A stretch of DNA of 64,000 nucleotides, taken from the NCBI RefSeq assembly GCF_004309355.1, contig NZ_BJCC01000015.1:124001-188000 (forward strand). Reading direction: 5' to 3'. Position 1 is the stretch's first letter. The number at the start of each line of letters is the position of its first letter. The notes under the pieces are model-generated. The model was not told where the DNA came from and made no database searches. It saw only the letters and a program-made list of their open reading frames with translations. A program made the translations under genes and the position numbers. Source of the DNA: Enterococcus florum (GTDB lineage Bacteria > Bacillota > Bacilli > Lactobacillales > Enterococcaceae). Shown here piece after piece: positions 58,695-64,000 of this stretch.

Positions 58695-60089
58695 TTAGAT
58701 CAATCCAAATAAATGCCACAGCGGATACATCACTGCGATAAAACCGACCACCATAATGGCCGCCTTCAACCCCATCTGCTTCACAAAATCCTTCATCGGC
58801 ATCATTCCATATCCGTACATAATCAGATTTCCAGCTGATTCATAAGGCAACAGCAGTAGTTCACAGGAATAAAGCAGGCACATGCAAGCCGCGATCGGAT
58901 TGATCCCCAAGGTCGCCGCGATTTGAACGAAGGGCAGTGACAGCCCGCCAAGCATCGCATAAGGCGTCATGAAGAAATTTGCAATCGCTCCCATCAAAAT
59001 GAACGCGATGCATACCACCAAAGTACTTTTTCCTGCCAACATCGGAACCGCAATCCCTGTCAAAAAATCTCCAAAGCCGACCTCGGCCCCTACGATGCCG
59101 ATTCCCAAGCACGCCGAGACGAAGAACACCATGGAAAAATTCAGCTTCCCTAAGGTTTCCGGTTCGCCGATACCAATCCGCGGCAGGAACATCAAAAATG
59201 GGATCGCCATAAAGCCGTACGCAGCCGGCAGTCCAATAAAGCTGGACGCACACAGGTAAGCCAGCAGAAGAACGATCATCACGACTGCTTTCTTTTCCTT
59301 CACCGACATGGCTCCCAACAGTTTGTACTTCTCATCAAATAAGGCTTTGCTGGCGTGGATCTTTAAATTTTTGGTATTGTACACCTTCATTAAAATCAAA
59401 ATACTAGCTACACACCAGAGAATGAAGAAGCCATTGTACTTCAATGAGGTGAGCATGGGCATCGAATAATTGGGAATAACCTCACGGATCGCTACCTCCA
59501 GCATCGAAAAATATCCTGGATAATATAAACAAACCGTACACCCCGTCGCACCGATCGTCCCAGCAAAGCAGACCAGAGAAGCCTCCTTTGACGGTTTCAT
59601 CTCCATTGCCTTGCACACTCCAAAAACCAAGGCACTAGCCACCAGCCAGCCGTTGCAGAAGGTGATCACGTTCAAAATAATACCAATAAAGAAACAACCA
59701 AAAACAGCGCCTGAATACGTCCCGCCGCATTGACGAATCACGTAATAGGCGATACGCGTTAACAACCCTGTTTCATCCAAAATATTGCTGAAGATCAATC
59801 CGCCCAAAACCATCCAAACTGTCGTACTCGTCCATGAGCCAAAGGCGACTTCAGCAGGGACCAGCCCACTGATCATGTACAGTGATGGCAGTAAAATCGC
59901 AGAGACCAATCTCGGAAGCAGCTCCAATGCGATAATCAGGATTACAAAGATCGTGATCACAAGAAACAGCTTCAGACTTGGTGTAAATGTCTCAGAAACT
60001 GGCAGAAAGGCGATGATCATCGGGATCGCCACACTGACGATCCACCCCATGAGATTCTTTCTATCTACGTTCAGTACACTAATATCCAT
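58695..60089 (-). CDS. DASS/SLC13 family anion transporter 2 (next to glycyl-radical module)
   Basis: A 464-residue membrane protein with about 12 helices (IPMIIAFLPVSETFTPSLKL, ALELLPRLVSAILLPSLYMI, GIILNVITFCNGWLVASALV, GAIANFFMTPYAMLGGLSLP). It is related to, but clearly distinct from, transporter 1 and may use a different substrate. ATG 60089 follows GAGGGAAAAG. It is co-transcribed with the iron alcohol dehydrogenase and the glycyl-radical enzyme, which points to isethionate or another C2 sulfonate as cargo (inference). Confidence 0.8.
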   Translation of the reverse strand: MDISVLNVDRKNLMGWIVSVAIPMIIAFLPVSETFTPSLKLFLVITIFVILIIALELLPRLVSAILLPSLYMISGLVPAEVAFGSWTSTTVWMVLGGLIFSNILDETGLLTRIAYYVIRQCGGTYSGAVFGCFFIGIILNVITFCNGWLVASALVFGVCKAMEMKPSKEASLVCFAGTIGATGCTVCLYYPGYFSMLEVAIREVIPNYSMPMLTSLKYNGFFILWCVASILILMKVYNTKNLKIHASKALFDEKYKLLGAMSVKEKKAVVMIVLLLAYLCASSFIGLPAAYGFMAIPFLMFLPRIGIGEPETLGKLNFSMVFFVSACLGIGIVGAEVGFGDFLTGIAVPMLAGKSTLVVCIAFILMGAIANFFMTPYAMLGGLSLPFVQIAATLGINPIAACMCLLYSCELLLLPYESAGNLIMYGYGMMPMKDFVKQMGLKAAIMVVGFIAVMYPLWHLFGLI

Positions 60090-60140
60090 TTTCTTTTCCC
60101 TCAATCGTATGAGATCGGGAGCCGCAGCTCCCCCAACACT

Positions 60141-61289
60141 TTAGAATGCTTGCTTGTAAAGCTCGATAATATCTTTTACATTGGTCGATCTTGGATTCAC
60201 GGCTACGTTGGGACTCTTCATGGCATCTTCCGCCATCTCAGCGATTTTATCTTCGGTAACACCCATTTCCGAAAGAGTCTTGGGAATACCGATCGCCGCA
60301 TTCAGCTTCTTGATTTCATCCACCAGCATCTGTGGTTCAAATTGCGTTACAGGACCTGTCTTCTCGCGGATCAGTTGATAGATCTTTTCATATCGGCCAC
60401 GGTCAGCCAGCGCATTGTATTCTACGATGGTCGGCAGCAGGATGGCATTGGCCACCCCGTGAGCAATATGGAAATGCGCACTCAATGGATGACTCATCGC
60501 ATGAACATTGCCCAATTTAGCCCAGGCAAAGGCAATACCTGCAAAGGTCGCACCCGACATCATGGCGCAAGCCGCTTCTTCATCCTGACGATTGGCCACA
60601 AACTGTCGCAAATTCCCGCCGATCAACGCGATCGCTTTCTCCGCCATCGCATCCGTAAACGGTGAAGCCGCTTTTGACACATAGGCCTCCAACGCATGGA
60701 TCAATGCATCGATTCCACAGGCTGCCGCAATCGACGCAGGCGCCGTCATGATCATTTCTGGATCAAGCACCGCATATTTCGGCAGCATCTCATAGCTGAT
60801 GACTGACATTTTATAATTTCGAGCTTCATCAGTGATTACCGCAGAAGCCGTGACTTCACTGCCGGAGCCGGCCGTTGTCGGGATCGCCACGATCGGCACC
60901 ACTGGTCCGGGCACTTTATGCAATCCTTCGTAGTCAGTGATTTCACCGCCGTACTTAGCCAGAACCCCTGTGGCCTTGGCCACATCCATTGAACTACCTC
61001 CGCCCAAAGCAACAATACTGGTCGCACCGCATTCTTTGTACAGCTTAGTTGATTCATTCACCACATCAACGGTCGGATTCGGTACGGTCCCCAAATAAGT
61101 GGTGCATTTAATCCCCCCAGCTTCAATAATGTCTTGAATCTTTTTGACCACGCCCAAGCTTTCCAGGCCGCGGTCAGAAATCAGGAACACCTCCTGCGAT
61201 TGATTTTCTTTCAATATTTCTGGGAGCTTCTTCAAGCTTCCCATCCCAAATTCAATGCTTTGCGGTATCTTAAACGTAAAATCTTTCAT
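60141..61289 (-). CDS. Iron-containing alcohol dehydrogenase (candidate sulfoacetaldehyde reductase)
   Basis: A 382-residue group III dehydrogenase. The dinucleotide loop is VALGGGSSMDVAKATGVLA (about residues 93-111). Metal ligands lie in AAACGIDALIHALEAYVSKA (Asp and His) and NVHAMSHPLSAHFHIAHGVA (two His). It interconverts aldehydes and alcohols with NAD(P)H. In anaerobic taurine and sulfoacetate routes a member of this family (SarD-like) reduces sulfoacetaldehyde to isethionate, which fits the neighbours. Reduction of the acetaldehyde product to ethanol is the other possibility. It lies 21 bases after the TauE gene. Confidence 0.85.
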   Translation of the reverse strand: MKDFTFKIPQSIEFGMGSLKKLPEILKENQSQEVFLISDRGLESLGVVKKIQDIIEAGGIKCTTYLGTVPNPTVDVVNESTKLYKECGATSIVALGGGSSMDVAKATGVLAKYGGEITDYEGLHKVPGPVVPIVAIPTTAGSGSEVTASAVITDEARNYKMSVISYEMLPKYAVLDPEMIMTAPASIAAACGIDALIHALEAYVSKAASPFTDAMAEKAIALIGGNLRQFVANRQDEEAACAMMSGATFAGIAFAWAKLGNVHAMSHPLSAHFHIAHGVANAILLPTIVEYNALADRGRYEKIYQLIREKTGPVTQFEPQMLVDEIKKLNAAIGIPKTLSEMGVTEDKIAEMAEDAMKSPNVAVNPRSTNVKDIIELYKQAF

Positions 61290-61310
61290 TCCTTGTGTTC
61301 CTCTCCATCT

Positions 61311-62105
61311 TTAGATTGCTGCCAATACACTGGTCACCAGCATGTTGCCGCCGACAAATAGTAAAACAACGTAAACGATCTGCAAAAATTGTTCGCGGTT
61401 GATTCGTTTCAAAAAACCCATACCCAAGAAAAAGCCGATAGCCGCCATTGGCAGACCAACAGCCAACGCACTCCACATGTAAGGTGTAAATGCTCCATTG
61501 CGGAATTGCGTAAAGGCGTTCCACGTGTTTAAGATCACCCAAACCATGTTCATGGTGTTACGGAATTTTTCCTTGTCCTGCACAGCTTCGATCGTATACA
61601 CCGTGATCAGCGGGCCGCCGATCGTAAATGCTCCATGAACGATCCCGCCTAAGATCAAGCAGCCATAGCGAAAAATCTTTTTCGCCGGTGTATCCACAGT
61701 CTCCTCTGCAACAATCTGCTTCAAAATACGCGGCTTCACGATATATTTGTAGACATTCATCAAGGCGATCAGGGTCACCATCGACCCGATCCCGATTTTT
61801 GCAGTTGTGGGACTGATCGTATAAAACAAATAGTTCCCTATCAAAATCCCTGGCACACACAAGCCAATGATCTTAGCCAAGTCTTTCCAAGAAACATCCT
61901 TAAATGCCTTAATGCCTAAATAATACAAGAACGGCAATGTGATCAATGTGCCATAAGGCACGCCTGCTTCTGTCCCCAACAACCCGTTGGTCACGGCTGC
62001 CGCAATCACGGTACAGCCGAAACCAGTACATCCTTGAACGAAGAAGCCGATAATCTGCATCAACGCCACCAAAACAAAATTAATTTCAAAAGACACCTTT
62101 TCCAC
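61311..62105 (-). CDS. tauE: TauE/SafE family exporter (second copy; candidate sulfite exporter)
   Basis: A 264-residue membrane protein of the TauE/SafE family. The two glycine-rich repeats read FFVQGCTGFGCTVIAAAVTN (about residues 21-40) and LGGIVHGAFTIGGPLITVYT (about 152-171). The start is a GTG 14 bases after the lyase stop, with GGAG in between. Placed straight after a C-S-cleaving type glycyl-radical enzyme it most likely exports toxic sulfite released by that enzyme. It shows little resemblance to the TauE/SafE protein near 2 kb beyond the family motifs. Confidence 0.85.
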   Translation of the reverse strand: MEKVSFEINFVLVALMQIIGFFVQGCTGFGCTVIAAAVTNGLLGTEAGVPYGTLITLPFLYYLGIKAFKDVSWKDLAKIIGLCVPGILIGNYLFYTISPTTAKIGIGSMVTLIALMNVYKYIVKPRILKQIVAEETVDTPAKKIFRYGCLILGGIVHGAFTIGGPLITVYTIEAVQDKEKFRNTMNMVWVILNTWNAFTQFRNGAFTPYMWSALAVGLPMAAIGFFLGMGFLKRINREQFLQIVYVVLLFVGGNMLVTSVLAAI

Positions 62106-62118
62106 CTACTCCATTTTT

Positions 62119-64000
62119 TTAGAAACTCAGTTCTGTTCGTTGAATCAAGTCCTTTTGCAACGGTTTGCCCAACTCTACAAAGTACGCACTGTAGCCTGCG
62201 ACCCGCACCAGCATGTCCTTGTAATCCTCTGGTTTTTTCTGAGCCGCTCTCATGGTCTTGGAACTCATGATATTGAACTGAACGTGCATTGGTTTCTTGG
62301 CCATGTAAGCATCTACGAAACTGATCAGATTGTCTCTTCCTTCGATGCCGGCTACCGCTTCTTCCGGGAACCGCAGATTCATCAAGGTGCCGTTGGTTGC
62401 CAAGCTATGATCTACCTTCGCCAAGGAATTGACCAATGCCGTTGGCCCCGCAATGTCATGCGACCCTGCATCCGTGTGAACCGGCCCCATATTGTCTGAG
62501 ATCGCTTCTCCTTTTTTGCGTCCATCAACAGAGGCATTGGTATTCATGCCCATTGCCACATTGGCGTTGACCGAATATACCCCTGGACTGAATTCTCCGC
62601 CACGTGGATTTTTTCGGCCGCTGATGTGCCGGCAATAGCATTCAAACATAAATTTGAATAATTCATCGGCGTAGTCGTCATCATTGCCGTAATGGTGCAC
62701 CTTCGAGCTGTTAACCAAAGCATACAGCACTTCATGCCCTTCCCAGTTGTCCTTGACCGCCTGCAGCAGCTCGGAGCCTGAATAACGTTTTTCCTCGAAC
62801 ACCAGCTGTTTGATCGCTGACAAGGAATCTGCACAGGTCGCCATACCGCTGGCTTGCGGGCCAGTACCGTTGTATTTTGCCCCGCCCTCGGTCAAATCTT
62901 TCCCAGATTCCAAGCAATCCTCGAAGAATGCTGATACATACGGCAACGGCTTCAACTCCCGATGAACCGTATCGATGATATTCAAACTGCTGCACATTTG
63001 ATCTGTCCAGTATTCAAACTGCTGATCGACACTTTCCAGTACTTCCTCAAAGCTTTGATACGTATCCAAGCTGCCCGTATCCGGTCCCAGCTGTTTACCA
63101 GTATTCAAGCTGCGTCCACCGTTCACCACCATTTCCATCATCTTCGGTGTATTGACATATGCCGCATCATGCCAGCCGTATTCTTTTCCTGGCAGACTGA
63201 TTTCCACACAGCCGACGACACAATACTCTCTTGCTTCCTCTAAGCTCATGCCCTTGCGCATCATTCCTTTGATCGTTGGCGCATCGTTGAACAACTTCGG
63301 ATGACCATACCCTGCTCGGATACACTCGATGGTTTTGACTCTCAGCTCATAGGGCGTATTATCATGCATGCGGACACAAACCCATGGATTCATCATTCGT
63401 GTGTGCGCTGAGCCTTCCAGCATCAGCATCGTCAAATCATTCGTCGCATCATTGCCTTCACGATCCACCCCGCCGATCGTTAAGCTTTCTCCGCCAAACC
63501 CGCGGCCGTTGCGCAGCGCCATACTGCCTTTGTCTTTTAATTTTGTCGGGTTGTTCATCTTCACATAAGCAACCTCAATCAGCTCCAAAATAAACTCTTT
63601 TGACACCGAGCTGTTTTTCATATCTGCTTCATAATACGGAAACAGCCATTGGTCCATCCGGCCATAAGAAATCGAGTGCCCGTTGCTTTCTACCTGGATC
63701 AAGGTTGTCGCAAAATTAAACAGCTGCAATGCCTGCCAGAAGGTCTCAGGAGCCCCATCCGCAATTTGATAGCAATTCGTTGCCATCGCGGCTAATTCTT
63801 CTTTGCGTTTAATGTCTTTTTCTGTTGCCGCTTGATCCTCAGCCAACTTCGCATAACGCTTGATGTATTTGCGGGCCGCCTCGTGCATAATGATCATCGC
63901 TTCGTAAAAATCACGTTTTTCTCCATACTCAGGATCTCTTTTGCTAAGCTTGCCCAGCCGTTCCTTCGCTTCGTTGATCAATCCGATGTACCCAACTCGC
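62119..64000 (-). CDS. islA: Glycyl-radical enzyme, candidate isethionate sulfite-lyase (5' end outside window)
   Basis: The visible 626 codons are the C-terminal three quarters of a GRE of about 830 residues; the frame runs on past 64000 (RVGYIGLINEAKERL). Numbering from the TTG at 63981: the thiyl Cys and partner Glu are C258 and E260 in REYCVVGCVEISLPGKE, and the glycyl radical is G596 in LVRVAGYSAYFVELGKP. R460 and F464 in NPRGGEFSPGVYSVN match the relative spacing I remember for the substrate-contact Arg and Phe of Bilophila IslA. The Cys-Gly distance (338) also fits that enzyme (337). With TauE, ADH and SauS/ligase genes, cleavage of isethionate to acetaldehyde and sulfite is proposed. 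Choline, propanediol or other GRE roles are less consistent with the neighbours. The activase gene is not in view. Confidence 0.78.
   Translation of the reverse strand, partial: RVGYIGLINEAKERLGKLSKRDPEYGEKRDFYEAMIIMHEAARKYIKRYAKLAEDQAATEKDIKRKEELAAMATNCYQIADGAPETFWQALQLFNFATTLIQVESNGHSISYGRMDQWLFPYYEADMKNSSVSKEFILELIEVAYVKMNNPTKLKDKGSMALRNGRGFGGESLTIGGVDREGNDATNDLTMLMLEGSAHTRMMNPWVCVRMHDNTPYELRVKTIECIRAGYGHPKLFNDAPTIKGMMRKGMSLEEAREYCVVGCVEISLPGKEYGWHDAAYVNTPKMMEMVVNGGRSLNTGKQLGPDTGSLDTYQSFEEVLESVDQQFEYWTDQMCSSLNIIDTVHRELKPLPYVSAFFEDCLESGKDLTEGGAKYNGTGPQASGMATCADSLSAIKQLVFEEKRYSGSELLQAVKDNWEGHEVLYALVNSSKVHHYGNDDDYADELFKFMFECYCRHISGRKNPRGGEFSPGVYSVNANVAMGMNTNASVDGRKKGEAISDNMGPVHTDAGSHDIAGPTALVNSLAKVDHSLATNGTLMNLRFPEEAVAGIEGRDNLISFVDAYMAKKPMHVQFNIMSSKTMRAAQKKPEDYKDMLVRVAGYSAYFVELGKPLQKDLIQRTELSF

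Noticed and set aside
62119-64000. Pyruvate formate-lyase or choline lyase as identity of the glycyl-radical enzyme
   Set aside because: There is a single Cys in GCVE rather than the PFL Cys-Cys pair, and the neighbours (TauE, DASS, SucCD-like ligase) do not fit choline or formate metabolism; microcompartment genes are absent.
1-64000. CRISPR arrays, rRNA or tRNA genes, complete insertion sequences
   Set aside because: No regularly spaced repeats, tRNA-like cloverleaf or rRNA segment, and no intact transposase were seen on either strand.

Overview
The window looks like chromosome of a low-to-mid GC Firmicute of the Enterococcus group. Three things point there: the conserved order dut-radA-yacL-gltX-cysE-cysS-mrnC-rlmB-rae1-sigH; the ymfF-ymfH-ymfI-rodZ-pgsA block; and lineage markers such as a WxL-interacting protein, an Mga-type regulator and an EF2568-type class V aminotransferase beside a YedE selenium transporter. 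A crtN-crtM pair (C30 carotenoid) suggests a yellow-pigmented species such as E. casseliflavus or E. gilvus; that is inference. I see no rRNA, tRNA or CRISPR array.

Layout. 1-4.0 kb: start of a sodium-solute symporter with a divergent ROK regulator, then an anaerobic sulfatase-maturase-like radical SAM protein overlapping a TauE/SafE exporter. 4.0-9.5 kb: TetR-controlled MFS pump, a decayed membrane protein gene, a flavodoxin, and a MerR-controlled FMN-binding/membrane pair. 9.7-25.3 kb: housekeeping genes for lipid, cell shape, tRNA charging, RNA processing and repair, including a cysteine T-box before cysE-cysS. 25.4-29.5 kb: CDF transporter and the crtN-crtM-tetR operon with an operator inside the promoter spacer. 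29.6-40.7 kb: accessory genes (Mga regulator, WxL-interacting protein, a chloramphenicol acetyltransferase with a 21-bp tandem duplication, a LexA-boxed radical SAM repair pair, a Phe-rich leader-peptide attenuator before an orphan substrate-binding lipoprotein, a flippase). 40.7-44.8 kb: an AT-rich island of broken genes (resolvase, transposition ATPase, truncated T-box-controlled proS, AraC regulator) around an intact pentapeptide-repeat protein. 44.8-52.5 kb: macro domain protein, a selenium-trait trio, lipoproteins, an alcohol dehydrogenase and small XRE regulators.

52.6-64.0 kb is the most striking region: an organosulfonate catabolic locus. On the minus strand, one group encodes a glycyl-radical enzyme (its 5' end is outside the window), a TauE-type exporter, an iron alcohol dehydrogenase, a DASS transporter and an IclR regulator. 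A second group encodes another DASS transporter, a CoA-acylating aldehyde dehydrogenase and both subunits of an ADP-forming acyl-CoA ligase. Read as a pathway: uptake of sulfoacetate and/or isethionate, sulfoacetate to sulfoacetyl-CoA to sulfoacetaldehyde to isethionate, radical C-S cleavage to acetaldehyde plus sulfite, and sulfite export. Two tandem GTTGCA-N5-TGCAAC-like sites between the groups are candidate IclR operators. The substrate assignment is inference from family membership and gene content.
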